In this document: one piece after another, positions 42,886 to 52,006 of the stretch
How the letters are laid out: each line of letters starts with the position of its first letter
Numbering within the stretch: position 1 is the first letter of the stretch
The notes under the pieces: model-generated
What the model was told of the DNA's origin: nothing
The model's input: only the letters and a program-made list of their open reading frames with translations
Database searches by the model: none
Translations under genes and position numbers: made by a program
Assembly: GCA_020853575.1 (NCBI GenBank)
Contig: JADYYP010000068.1
Coordinates: 1-64,000, forward strand
Reading direction: 5' to 3'
From: Planctomycetota bacterium
GTDB lineage: Bacteria; Planctomycetota; UBA1135; GCA-002686595
DNA length: 64,000 bases

Positions 42886-44168
42886 GCCAACTAGGGCGCG
42901 CGCTTGGACCGGGCTCGCTCAAGCTGCAACGTCGTGGCGACGGACCGCCGAGATGGGTGCTTGCTTGGCGCGACGCTCGCGGACATCGACATCGCCAGGC
43001 GCTTTCGACTGACCGCCGCGCCGCGGAGCGGATGCGAAGCCAGATAATTGCAAAGCGTGATTTGGAAGCTGGCGGGCTCGGCGCGGTCGAAGGTCAGTCG
43101 ATGTTGCTCGTCGACTTGAGCTCGGCATATCTCTCTGACCTTCGGACGCGCGTCGGCAACTCGCAGTACGTCAATGTCAAGCTGCGCCTGGAGCACACGC
43201 TAGCAGCGCTCTCTGCCCAGCGCGTTCGCGATTTACGCGTGATCGACGTGCTCAAGCTGCGCGCCGAACGCGTGAATGCCGGCGCGTCGAACAGGACGGC
43301 GAACTGTGACGTGGCCGCACTCCGCGCAATGCTGAATTGGGCGGTTCAGTCGCAACTGATCGCCGAGTCGCCCCTGCGCGGCATCAAGCGCCTGCCCGAT
43401 GGCGAAGCGAATCAGGTCTGCCGACGACGAGCAATGACCGAGGACGAGACCCGTTCGTTTCTCGCCGCCGCTCGCGTCGACGACGAACGCAACGACATCG
43501 CGCTCGCTGACCGGCGGATGAAGTCGAGAATTGAATGGAGGTCACGTGGAGTTACGTTCCGCCGTTCATCCCAAGCGCCGCGCGTTCCGCAGACATTGCT
43601 GTTCGAGTTCTTGGTCAGCTTCGGCGCGCGATACGGCGAGGCTCGAACGCTTGCTTGGGCGGACGTGGACTTACACTCGCGAACCGCCACGCTGCGCGCC
43701 GAAAACACAAAAAGCCACAGGGCGCGCTGCGTGCCCATCAGTCGAGCTTTCGCCGCCGAGCTGGTCGAGCTACGAGAACTGCACGGTCGCGTGCTAGGGC
43801 GCGACGCGAAAGGCAGGGACCATGTGTTCTTGAGTCCCGAAGGTAAACCGCTGCGCGAGGACACGGTCAACTGCATGCGCGTGTTCGATCGGCTGCTCGA
43901 AGCTGCCGGGATCGCGCGCGTCGACCAAATCGGGCGCAAACTCGACATTCATGCGCTCAGAGGAACCTGCGCGTCGACCCTGGCCCGGCGCGGCGTCGGC
44001 ATCGCGATCGCGCAGAAGCTGCTCGGGCACTCATCGCCGACGTTGACAGCCAAACATTATCTGCGCCTCGAACTCGACGATGTCCGCGAAGCGATCGAGT
44101 CCGCGCCGTCCGTCACGATGCCAGGCAGGCCGAGGCTCGTGCGCGAGGAACTGGAGGAGCGCGCATGA
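42882..44168 (+). CDS. Tyrosine recombinase/integrase of the satellite-like module
   Basis: A 428-residue integrase starting with GTG at 42882 after AGGAGG. It matches the integrase at 3263-4465 from its first residues (LGRALGPGSLKLQRRGDGPP) through the catalytic domain. Catalytic residues: Arg250 (FGARYGEA), Lys277 (NTKSHR), His357/Arg360 (HALRG), His383 (LGHSS) and Tyr393 (KHYLRL). The usual second His of HxLRH is Gly here, tolerated in many integrases. It is coupled to the excisionase-like gene before it and to a short gene after it. It is a candidate for the recombinase that used the tRNA-Arg site. Confidence 0.93.
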   Translation: MSQLGRALGPGSLKLQRRGDGPPRWVLAWRDARGHRHRQALSTDRRAAERMRSQIIAKRDLEAGGLGAVEGQSMLLVDLSSAYLSDLRTRVGNSQYVNVKLRLEHTLAALSAQRVRDLRVIDVLKLRAERVNAGASNRTANCDVAALRAMLNWAVQSQLIAESPLRGIKRLPDGEANQVCRRRAMTEDETRSFLAAARVDDERNDIALADRRMKSRIEWRSRGVTFRRSSQAPRVPQTLLFEFLVSFGARYGEARTLAWADVDLHSRTATLRAENTKSHRARCVPISRAFAAELVELRELHGRVLGRDAKGRDHVFLSPEGKPLREDTVNCMRVFDRLLEAAGIARVDQIGRKLDIHALRGTCASTLARRGVGIAIAQKLLGHSSPTLTAKHYLRLELDDVREAIESAPSVTMPGRPRLVREELEERA

Positions 44169-44335
44169 GCGAGTTCCACGAGACGCGCATGGGCCGCGTG
44201 TTCCACGAGGTCACGCTGCCGAAGCTCATAGAGCAGTTGGCGCGGCTCAACGAGAGCGTCGAGCGCTTGGCGAAAGCGATCGAGGCCGACGCTGCGCGAG
44301 CGGAGCGCGATCACGAAGGAAACACGAGCCGATGA
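44165..44335 (+). CDS. 56-residue helical protein coupled to the integrase
   Basis: An ATG at 44165 inside the integrase stop opens a 56-codon frame: MSEFHETRMGRVFHEVTLPK then a helix with LARLNESVERLAKAIEADAA. Both ends overlap neighbours by four bases (ATGA), which supports real translation. Too short for family assignment; probably a small coiled-coil accessory protein. Confidence 0.6.
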   Translation: MSEFHETRMGRVFHEVTLPKLIEQLARLNESVERLAKAIEADAARAERDHEGNTSR

Positions 44336-44547
44336 AGAATGAACTCGACCACTCGCACGCGGACCGCCCGACAGTCAGGCTCGTCGGCGCGAACGGAAAC
44401 GCGATCAACATTCTCGGCTTGTGCTTCCGAGCCGCTCGCGGTGCGGGATGGAGCGCCAAACGCATCGCGGCCTTCCGCGCGGAGGCGACGAGCGGCGACT
44501 ACGGGTATCTGCACGCTGTCGTGCGCGCGCACTTCGAGGTCAAGTGA
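44332..44547 (+). CDS. 71-residue phage-type protein
   Basis: Starts at the ATG at 44332, overlapping the previous stop, with AAGGA about 10 bases upstream. The segment ANGNAINILGLCFRAARGAG is of a kind seen in small phage-encoded proteins of unknown function, found in many actinophages and prophages. It closes the operon that runs from 38630. Confidence 0.65.
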   Translation: MKNELDHSHADRPTVRLVGANGNAINILGLCFRAARGAGWSAKRIAAFRAEATSGDYGYLHAVVRAHFEVK

Positions 44548-45063
44548 GGCGAGCGGAATGCGACGGCGAGACCGAAGCGTGATCGCCAGATTCAGCAGCC
44601 GACGTAGCCGATCGGGTTCTGCGACCCCTTGGCGACGTACAGGGCGGCAGTCCCGGCCGATCCAGCCTGAACGGGACGTGGCCACACCGACCATGAACTC
44701 CCATCGGCCCCGGTCCTTGGGCGATCGTCGGCGTGCCGGCCGCCAGCGGACGCGCTCGAAGACGGCCCGAACGATGCCGTCGGCGACGGACACGACGTGT
44801 TCGCATGTCACGAGCGGATGGGGTTTGCGTGGCGCGGGAGCGCGAACCCTGGTCCGCCGGCTCGCTGGCTGCACGACGACCTCGGGCTGGGCTGTCACTT
44901 TGGCGGCCAAGCCGGATTGCGCCGCCGAACTGGCACGTGCACCCCCAACACGAAGCGACTCCGACGCATTGGTCGCCGCTGAGGCCCGATTGCAAGTCCC
45001 GGCACGATCTCTGCCGAGTGACGCGCAGGAGAGGAAATCCACCTACCGCTTCCGGTCCCACTC
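44548..45063. other. Spacer between the satellite-like module and the defence block; no gene seen
   Basis: About 516 bases with only short antisense or low-quality frames. An AGGAGAGG at about 45025 is too far from the next ATG (about 32 bases) to serve it well. No repeat or attachment site was identified here. Confidence 0.4.
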
Positions 45064-46434
45064 ATGACCACAGAATCGCCCGCGACTCCCGAGCTTCCCA
45101 GTTCCCATCCCATGGCTGAACAGGACGCACTGGCAGATCGCCTTGTCCAGAACTTGAGTACGCGTGTGACCGCCGTGCTCCAGGAGGTCGACCAACTCGC
45201 GCGCAGTGCCGCCGAAAGAAGCAAGCACATCGAAGACGGCCGACTCTACGTCGACAAGGTTCGCCTTGAGGCGGAGACGGCGTTGAGCGCGGTCCGGGCA
45301 GCCGGTCAAGCTGTCCAGGTCGATGCGCAGTCGATGAGCACCTCGGTCAATCGAGTGAGTGCGATGCTCGAAACCGCGGAGAAACTCAATCTGCAGGCCA
45401 TCGCTCACGCGAACGACGGGCAGGCCGCGCTCAAGCAGTTGAAGAGCGACGAGGCGGTCGCGGCTGAAGTAGCCACTGAGTCGGAGGCGCTCCTGGCGAA
45501 GATCAAGGAGACAGCAGAGTCTGCAGCACAGCACTCGGCTCACATCGAGGATGGTCGCGGGCACGCACAGAGCGTGCGCGAGAGCATCGACGAGCTGCAC
45601 GCCAAGTCGACGAAGTCGGCGAGCGAGGCGCAGGCAGAGTCCGATCGGGCTCAGCAGATTTCGGATGCGATGCGCGACTTGCTCGCCGAGTTGAGCGCGA
45701 CGAAGTCATCCGGTGCAAGCAGCTTGACGGAGATCACCAACCTGAAGGCCAACGCTGAGTCTCATATCGAGGCGACCAGGCATTTGGCCGAAACTGCAGC
45801 CGAAGTCGATGCGCGGATCAAGGCCTACGAGTCTCGACTCGCTGAATTCGACACGAAAGCAGCGGCACACCTCCAGACCATTGAGGGGCTGTTGCCTGGC
45901 GCGACAAGCGCAGGCTTGGCGTCCGCGTTCGGCATGCGCCGCCAGCACTTCAAGTGGCCCCAACGCGTCTGGCAGGGCGCATTCGTCGCGAGCGTCCTTG
46001 GGTTGCTCGGCTTGGCGGCGTGGGAGCTGGGTGTGGCTGGGCGAGCCGAGGCAGAACTGGAGTTGGCCCGATTGGGCGTGTCACTACTGCATCGGATCCC
46101 ATTCGCCTTGCCTCTGATCTGGTTGGCGATCTACGCCTCGCGTCAGGCCGCACTGTCGAAGCACATCGAGGAGGACTACGCGTTCAAGGAGACCGCTTCG
46201 CGATCATTCGAGGGCTACCGGCGCCAGCTTGCCGAGATCGAGAAGGACGTCGCGCCCGATAGCCCGCTCGGCAGGTTCTGCACTGCGACACTGAACGTCA
46301 TCACAACCCCACCCGGGCTGGTGTATTCCAAGCAGCGGACTGACGTATCGCCCGTGACGGCGCTCGCGGACTCCGCGAAACCGATTGCAAGCGCTGCGAC
46401 GCAGGTCGTGCAGGCGAAGGCCAACAACAAGTAG
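45064..46434 (+). CDS. Coiled-coil protein with two C-terminal membrane helices
   Basis: A 456-residue protein. Residues 20-290 are long coiled coil (ARSAAERSKHIEDGRLYVDK, ATESEALLAKIKETAESAAQ), with two related HIEDGR-containing segments. A conserved-looking segment TIEGLLPGATSAGLASAFG leads into two membrane helices (about 310-330 and 348-365) and a cytoplasmic tail. This architecture of long coiled coil plus two membrane helices is found in phage-defence islands, but no activity is known. There is no good ribosome site before the ATG at 45064. Confidence 0.65.
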   Translation: MTTESPATPELPSSHPMAEQDALADRLVQNLSTRVTAVLQEVDQLARSAAERSKHIEDGRLYVDKVRLEAETALSAVRAAGQAVQVDAQSMSTSVNRVSAMLETAEKLNLQAIAHANDGQAALKQLKSDEAVAAEVATESEALLAKIKETAESAAQHSAHIEDGRGHAQSVRESIDELHAKSTKSASEAQAESDRAQQISDAMRDLLAELSATKSSGASSLTEITNLKANAESHIEATRHLAETAAEVDARIKAYESRLAEFDTKAAAHLQTIEGLLPGATSAGLASAFGMRRQHFKWPQRVWQGAFVASVLGLLGLAAWELGVAGRAEAELELARLGVSLLHRIPFALPLIWLAIYASRQAALSKHIEEDYAFKETASRSFEGYRRQLAEIEKDVAPDSPLGRFCTATLNVITTPPGLVYSKQRTDVSPVTALADSAKPIASAATQVVQAKANNK

Positions 46435-46647
46435 CGTGATCGCTTCGCGAGACGTGGTCAACGGTGCAGCGAGATCCGGCCGCGCTCGCGGATCACTTGG
46501 ACCTCGTCTGACCTCAGAGTTCGAGCTCGTCGCAATGGCGTGGCGGATCCGCGTCCAATGATGCGGAAAGTCGAGCTCAAGTATGGTTGGACCGTGGCGG
46601 ACACGTTCGCTCGATCCGATCACTCAGGCGTCGTCAGCCGTTGCTGA

Positions 46648-46884
46648 CTAACTTCGGCTGTCCGCCGTCTCGAACAGCGCCGCCGGCCGCACGCGCAGTC
46701 CCTTCGCCAGCTTGCCGATGTTGTCGATCGAGATGTTGATCTCGCCGCGTTCGACCTGGCCCACGTAGCTGCGGTCGAGGTCCGCACGGTAGGCCAGCTC
46801 GTCCTGCGTCAGGTCGGCCGCGAGACGTAGCTCGCGAACCCGCATCCCGAACTGCTCCCGGATCGACGGCTGGGTGCGGGGCAT
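46648..46884 (-). CDS. XRE-family transcriptional regulator
   Basis: A 78-residue helix-turn-helix protein: MRVRELRLAADLTQDELAYR, DRSYVGQVERGEINISIDNI. Such short XRE proteins control restriction genes (C proteins) or toxin-antitoxin and phage operons. It is divergent from the nuclease-like gene starting at 47037, 152 bases away, fitting a controller role for that gene. Confidence 0.9.
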   Translation of the reverse strand: MPRTQPSIREQFGMRVRELRLAADLTQDELAYRADLDRSYVGQVERGEINISIDNIGKLAKGLRVRPAALFETADSRS

Positions 46885-47036
46885 GGCTACCCCGCGACCG
46901 TGTCAGAAGGCGGATGCGCCTTCGACGGGCGTTACATACCATTCGAGGGCGTTACGTACCCTCGGCCTGACTCGACCGTGATGGGCGGCTCGATCGGAAG
47001 TCGGCGGGTGACGCGGCGCCACGCCGGGAGTTGCGA

Positions 47037-47801
47037 GTGAGGGCCAAGGACAAGCAAGCGACGACGATCCACGCGCGGGTACGTCAGGCGGCGACGAAAC
47101 TCCTGGGGGACGAGCCTGCGGGTCTTCGATACTCCGAACTCCATCGCGCACTCGCAGTCGCACTGCCGGACATCAAGCCGACAAGCCTGCCCAGCGCGTT
47201 GGTTGCGTTCACGAACGACTTGCCAGCAGAGATCCAGAAGCCATCGCACGGTCTCTACGTGCACTGCAAGCACGCCGACGCGCTGAATCACGCAGGCGAC
47301 TCGGAGTTGAGTCCGCCGAAGCCGAAGGTCCCGGAAACGGCCTTCTACGGGCCGTTCGCGGACTGGCTCATGCACGATCTTGAGGAGTGCACCAAGGCGA
47401 TCGCGCTCGGCGGCAGCACGTTCGGATCAAAGTGGGGGACCCCCGACGTGATCGGCATCCGGGAGCAACGCCGCGGCGCGCTGATCGAGTTCCCTACCGA
47501 GATCGTGTCCGCGGAGATCAAGACTGCGGGATCGCAACTCATCGTGGCGTTCGGCCAGGCGGTCGCCTACCGGCTGTTCAGCCACAAGAGCTACCTGGTC
47601 GTGCCGGTGGACTCACCCGAACCGGACGTCGCGCGGCTCGACGTGCTGGCCCGCATGCTCGGGATCGGATTGATCCTGTTCGACGCGCAGTCCCCGGAAG
47701 TCCCGAACTTCTCGATCCGCGTGCGCGCGGCGAAGCACGAGCCAGACGGCTACTACCTGAACGACTGCCTGCGGCACGTGGAGAAAGAGCTCTTCGGTTG
47801 A
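47037..47801 (+). CDS. PD-(D/E)XK nuclease-like protein with N-terminal winged helix
   Basis: A 254-residue protein. The first 85 residues are winged-helix-like (ATKLLGDEPAGLRYSELHRA). Residues 100-230 carry a nuclease-like core: SKWGTPDVIGI (Asp), then about 30 residues on VSAEIKTAG (Glu-x-Lys) and AFGQAVAYRLFSHKSYLVVP, typical of restriction-type PD-(D/E)XK folds. It probably cuts DNA and is controlled by the divergent XRE gene. No methyltransferase lies beside it. The GTG at 47037 is preferred because GGGAG is six bases upstream; TTG at 47031 is possible. Confidence 0.75.
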   Translation: MRAKDKQATTIHARVRQAATKLLGDEPAGLRYSELHRALAVALPDIKPTSLPSALVAFTNDLPAEIQKPSHGLYVHCKHADALNHAGDSELSPPKPKVPETAFYGPFADWLMHDLEECTKAIALGGSTFGSKWGTPDVIGIREQRRGALIEFPTEIVSAEIKTAGSQLIVAFGQAVAYRLFSHKSYLVVPVDSPEPDVARLDVLARMLGIGLILFDAQSPEVPNFSIRVRAAKHEPDGYYLNDCLRHVEKELFG

Positions 47802-48133
47802 CCGCGGACTGGTGCGTACCCGAACTGGGAACGGCTTCGGACTCCGACTCGCTCGTATTGACGTGGGGAGGATCCGGGCGCGTACTCGGGGCATGGCGGA
47901 AACCGTGCAGGCGGAGATCCAGCGGCTGACCGCGGCGCTCGCGTCCGGATCGCCGCATTCGCGCGCAAGGCGCAGTCCACTCGCAAGGTCGAGATACGGC
48001 GGGAGTTGTCACCGACGGTGCTCGCGCGCGCGCCGCGTCCGTCGACGAATCTCAGCAGCAACAATCCTCCGCGTGGGCACTCAAGCGGCGACCACTACCT
48101 TGAACTTCACCGGCAATGCGGAGATGGGCCGAG
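47802..48133. other. Convergent spacer; no gene seen
   Basis: 332 bases between two genes that end toward each other. Only shadow frames are present. No clear hairpin plus T-run terminator was recognised. Confidence 0.4.
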
Positions 48134-48895
48134 TCACTGCAGTGGCGGCGCTCGTCGCCTTGAGCGGTTCGCGCGCCAACGCTCCATCATCGGTGCAATT
48201 GCCTGTCGCACGTGCGCGAGTTGCTCCTGAGATTCGGCCGCAGGAACCGTGTCTCCTGAACTAGCTAGAATCTCTTGAAGGCGGCGGATTTCCCGAGCCG
48301 TTTCGTCCGGCGTGACGTCACTGGGTGTCCTGACTTTGGTGGTTGACTCGTCAATGTCGACGTAGAGCCCGCGTTGCTTCTCCGCGTCCGCTGTGCCGTC
48401 ACGAATCAGTTCTAGCTGCGCGTCCAGCGCTGACCAGGCAGTGGCCATTTCGCGACAGAACGGTTCGAGCAGCGGCTTCAGGTGTCTCATCTGTCCGACA
48501 ACGATAGCGAGACGATGTGATTCCTCAGCCGCGCCGGGTGCGGCCTTCAGGTCACGTTTCAGGTCCGCTTCGATACGCGCGGCGTCGGGATGGCTACTCA
48601 GGCGCTCGACAACTCCAGTCAGGGACTCCAGAGCGATTGCAATCAACTGCTTCGACCAGTGCTTTCGGCGGATTGCCTGCAGGAGCTGCCCGTCGGCCGG
48701 CAGAAACCCGAATGCAATCTGCGATTGCCAGAAGGCCTTGCCGACTTCTTCCTGCCCGAGTATCGCCATCGCCATCGCGCGTCCGTGCCAGCCGCGTGTC
48801 GCCATCAGCTCCGCTTGTTCGAGAAACTCCCGAGCATTCTGAAGTGACGCCTGCGATGCGCACGCGAGTAGGAAGTAGTCGACCTGATCAGTCAT
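48134..48895 (-). CDS. AbiV-family abortive infection protein
   Basis: A 253-residue protein. The region QNAREFLEQAELMATRGWHG then RAMAMAILGQEEVGKAFW is the hallmark of the AbiV family, in which a helical ALxxEExGK motif follows a rows-of-helices start. AbiV proteins block phage development in lactococci after being activated by a phage protein. It lies three bases after hsdR on the same strand and is the last gene of the restriction operon. The C-terminal third is divergent. The role as a second line of defence is inferred from family and position. Confidence 0.75.
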   Translation of the reverse strand: MTDQVDYFLLACASQASLQNAREFLEQAELMATRGWHGRAMAMAILGQEEVGKAFWQSQIAFGFLPADGQLLQAIRRKHWSKQLIAIALESLTGVVERLSSHPDAARIEADLKRDLKAAPGAAEESHRLAIVVGQMRHLKPLLEPFCREMATAWSALDAQLELIRDGTADAEKQRGLYVDIDESTTKVRTPSDVTPDETAREIRRLQEILASSGDTVPAAESQEQLAHVRQAIAPMMERWRANRSRRRAPPLQ

Positions 48896-48898
48896 CGA

Positions 48899-51800
48899 TC
48901 ATGCCCAGCCTTCGCACAGCAACTCCGCCTGCTCCAGCACCGTCGCTGTCGCCTTCTCCTGCTTGTCGGGCGGATAGCCGTGCTTTCGCAGGATGCGCTT
49001 GACGAGCACGCGCAGTTTGGCGCGCACGCTTTCCTTGACGGTCCAGTCGATCGTCACGTTCGAGCGCACCGTGGCGACGAGCTCGCGCGCAATCGTGCAC
49101 AGCGCTTCGTCGCCCATCACCTTCACCGCGCTGTCGTTCACCTCCAGCGCTTCGTAAAAGGCTGACTCGTCGCGCGTCAGGTGTAGCTCCTCGCCGCGCC
49201 GGTCGGCCTCGCGCAGTTCCTTCGCCAACCGGATCAGCTCGTCGATCACCGCCGCGGTCTCGATGGCCCGGTTCTGGTAGGCGCGGATCGTCTTCTCCAG
49301 CATCTCGGCGAACGAGCGCGCCTGGACGAGGTGCCTCCGGCCGCGCTGCTGGATCTCGCCCGAGAGCAGCTTGCGCAACAGCTCGACCGCCAAGTTCTTG
49401 TAGGGGAGGCCGCGCACCTCGGCGAGGAACTCGTCCGAGAGGATCGAGATGTTCGGCCTCTGCAGCCCCGCGGCCTGGAAGATGTCCACGACCTGGTCGG
49501 TCGAGATCGCCTTCGAGACGATTTGCCGGATCGCGTGGTCGAGGTCTTCGTCCGAGCGGCCGCCCGTGACCTGCCGCTTCGAGATGGCGGCGTTCACCGC
49601 CTGGAAGAACGCCACGTCGTCGCGGATCGCGAGCGCTTCGGGATGCGGCACCGCGAGCGCGAACGCCTTCGAGAGATCGCGCACCGCCGTAGAGAGCCGC
49701 GCGGCTCCGTCCTTCTGCGCCAAGATGTGCTCTTGTGCGGCCGGCAGCACCGTGAGCCGCTCCGTCGGTTTCCCCGAGTGCCAGAGCTTCCAGTCGAAGC
49801 CATGGAACAGCGCGAGGCACACCTCGTGCTTCTCCAGCATCACCGCGACGGCCTCTTCTTGATCGATCGCCGTCCCACCGTGGCCGCCGCCTTCGGTGTA
49901 GTCCTTGAGCGCGAGCTTGAGCGACTCGGCAAGCCCGAGGTAGTCGACCACCAACCCGCCCGGCTTGTCGCGGAAGACTCGGTTGACGCGCGCGATCGCC
50001 TGCATCAGGCCGTGGCCCTTCATCGGCTTGTCGACGTACATCGTGTGCAGGCACGGGACGTCGAACCCCGTCAGCCACATGTCGCGCACGATCACGAGCC
50101 TCAACGGGTCGCTCGGGTCCTTGAAGCGGTTCGCGAGGTCTTCGCGCGCCTTCTTGTTGCGGATGTGCGGCTGGAAGTCGGCCCGATCGGACGCGCTGCC
50201 GGTCATCACCACCTTCATCACCCCTCGCTCGTCGGCGTCGTCGTGCCACGTGGGCCGCAGCTTGCGGATGGCAGCGTAGAGCTCGACGCAGATGCGCCGG
50301 CTCATGCACACGACGAGCGCTTTGCCTTCGTCCCGCGTCTGAACGAGCATGGCCTCAGCCCGTCGCTCGAAGTGCTCAACCAGGTCTTTCGCGATCACCG
50401 CAACGCGCTTGGGATCGCCGACGATTGCCTCCAGCGCGGCCCACTTGGTCTTGAGCTTCTCTCTGCGCTCGGCCTCCTCGCCCTCGGTCACCTCTTCGAA
50501 GTCGGGGTCGATCGTGGGCTTGGCTGAAGCCTCCAGTTCGAGCTTGGCGAGCCGGCTCTCGTAATAGATCGGCACCGTAGCGCCGTCCTCCACCGCGCGC
50601 TGGATGTCGTAGACGTCGATGTACTCACCGAAGACGGCGCGCGTGTTCTTGTCGGTCGACGCGATCGGAGTACCGGTGAACCCGATGAACGAGGCATTCG
50701 GCAGCGCGTCGCGCATGTGGCGCGCAAAGCCGTCGATGAAGTCGTACTGGCTGCGGTGGGCTTCGTCGGCGATCACGACGATGTTGCGGCGGTCGCTGAG
50801 CAACGGATGCTTGTCGCCGCGCTCGTCCGGGAAGAACTTCTGGATTGTCGTGAACACGACCCCGCCCGAGGCGACGGCGAGCTTGGCCCGCAGGTCGGCA
50901 CGGTCCTTCGCCTGCACCGGCACCTGGCGCAACAGCTCGTGGCAGCGTGAGAAGGTGCCGAAGAGCTGGTCGTCGAGGTCGTTGCGGTCGGTGAGCACGA
51001 CCAGCGTCGGATTCGCCATCGCGGGCTCCACGATCACCCGGCCGGCGTAGAAGGCCATCGTCAGGCTCTTGCCCGACCCCTGCGTGTGCCAGACCACTCC
51101 GGCGCGCTTGTCGCCCTTGGGCCGCGAGGCCTCAACCGTCTTCCGCACAGCTCGCTGCACCGCATGGAACTGGTGGTAGCCCGCCATCTTCTTCGTTGAC
51201 CCGCCGTGCCCGTCGTCCTCGAACACCACGAAGTGGCGGATCAGGTCGAGGAAGCGCCGAGGTTCGAATGCGCCGCGCAGAAGGACTTCGAGCTCGGTGA
51301 GCTTCGACGAGGCCAGGTCGGTGCCGTCGACCGTGCGCCATGGCATGAAGCGCTCGCGGTCGGCGCTGAGCGTGCCGATGCGCGCTTCGAGGCCGTCGGA
51401 GACGACCAGCGCCTCGTTGAAGGTGAACAGCGCAGGGATCTGCTGCTTGTAGGTCTGGAGCTGCTGGAACGCGGTCCAGATCGTGGCGTTCTCGTCGGCG
51501 GCGTTCTTGAGCTCGATCACGCCCAGCGGCAGGCCGTTGACGAACAGCACGACGTCGGGCCGGCGGTTGATGCGGCCGTCGATCACCGCGAACTGGTTGA
51601 CGGCCACGAAGTCGTTCGCGGTGACCTCGTCAAAGTCGATCAGGCGGACGGGGTCGTGGGCTGTGGTTCCGTCGCGGCGCAGGTACTCGACTGGTACGCC
51701 CTCAACGAGAAAGCTGTGGAACGCGTGGTTGGCGTCGAGGAGCTGCGGCGTGTCGATGCGCGTTATCCGACGGTAGGCCTCGTCGAGCGCTTCGGGCGGA

Positions 51801-52006
51801 ACGGTGGGGTTGAGGCGTGCGAGCGCGTTGCGGAGGCGCGAGGGGAGAGATGGATCGATGAAGTTCTCGCGCTCCGCTGCAGGCTCGCCCGGCGCGATCT
51901 CTGGTCCGTGGAGCGACGAGAAACCCAACTCCCGCAACCACGCGAGCGCCGCCTCCTCCACGACAGACTCGCTGAAGCTCACTTCGCCGCTCCGCTCCTG
52001 CGCCAT
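48899..52006 (-). CDS. hsdR: Type I restriction enzyme, R subunit
   Basis: A 1035-residue motor/nuclease subunit. Residues 120-190 hold the nuclease domain (RPDVVLFVNG with Asp151, GVIELKNA with Glu165/Lys167, and QQLQTYK). The translocase has Walker A TQGSGKS (308-314), DEAH (414-417), the TGTPIAST motif III and helicase motifs V-VI (MWLTGFDVPCLHTMYVD, QAIARVNRVFRDKPGG). All are complete. Its start overlaps the Fic gene by 28 bases. It cleaves DNA that lacks the modification set by HsdM/HsdS. Confidence 0.96.
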   Translation of the reverse strand: MAQERSGEVSFSESVVEEAALAWLRELGFSSLHGPEIAPGEPAAERENFIDPSLPSRLRNALARLNPTVPPEALDEAYRRITRIDTPQLLDANHAFHSFLVEGVPVEYLRRDGTTAHDPVRLIDFDEVTANDFVAVNQFAVIDGRINRRPDVVLFVNGLPLGVIELKNAADENATIWTAFQQLQTYKQQIPALFTFNEALVVSDGLEARIGTLSADRERFMPWRTVDGTDLASSKLTELEVLLRGAFEPRRFLDLIRHFVVFEDDGHGGSTKKMAGYHQFHAVQRAVRKTVEASRPKGDKRAGVVWHTQGSGKSLTMAFYAGRVIVEPAMANPTLVVLTDRNDLDDQLFGTFSRCHELLRQVPVQAKDRADLRAKLAVASGGVVFTTIQKFFPDERGDKHPLLSDRRNIVVIADEAHRSQYDFIDGFARHMRDALPNASFIGFTGTPIASTDKNTRAVFGEYIDVYDIQRAVEDGATVPIYYESRLAKLELEASAKPTIDPDFEEVTEGEEAERREKLKTKWAALEAIVGDPKRVAVIAKDLVEHFERRAEAMLVQTRDEGKALVVCMSRRICVELYAAIRKLRPTWHDDADERGVMKVVMTGSASDRADFQPHIRNKKAREDLANRFKDPSDPLRLVIVRDMWLTGFDVPCLHTMYVDKPMKGHGLMQAIARVNRVFRDKPGGLVVDYLGLAESLKLALKDYTEGGGHGGTAIDQEEAVAVMLEKHEVCLALFHGFDWKLWHSGKPTERLTVLPAAQEHILAQKDGAARLSTAVRDLSKAFALAVPHPEALAIRDDVAFFQAVNAAISKRQVTGGRSDEDLDHAIRQIVSKAISTDQVVDIFQAAGLQRPNISILSDEFLAEVRGLPYKNLAVELLRKLLSGEIQQRGRRHLVQARSFAEMLEKTIRAYQNRAIETAAVIDELIRLAKELREADRRGEELHLTRDESAFYEALEVNDSAVKVMGDEALCTIARELVATVRSNVTIDWTVKESVRAKLRVLVKRILRKHGYPPDKQEKATATVLEQAELLCEGWA

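Noticed and set aside
48006..48264. Short plus-strand frames antisense to the AbiV gene end
   Set aside because: No domain, poor composition, and the opposite strand carries the family-matched gene.
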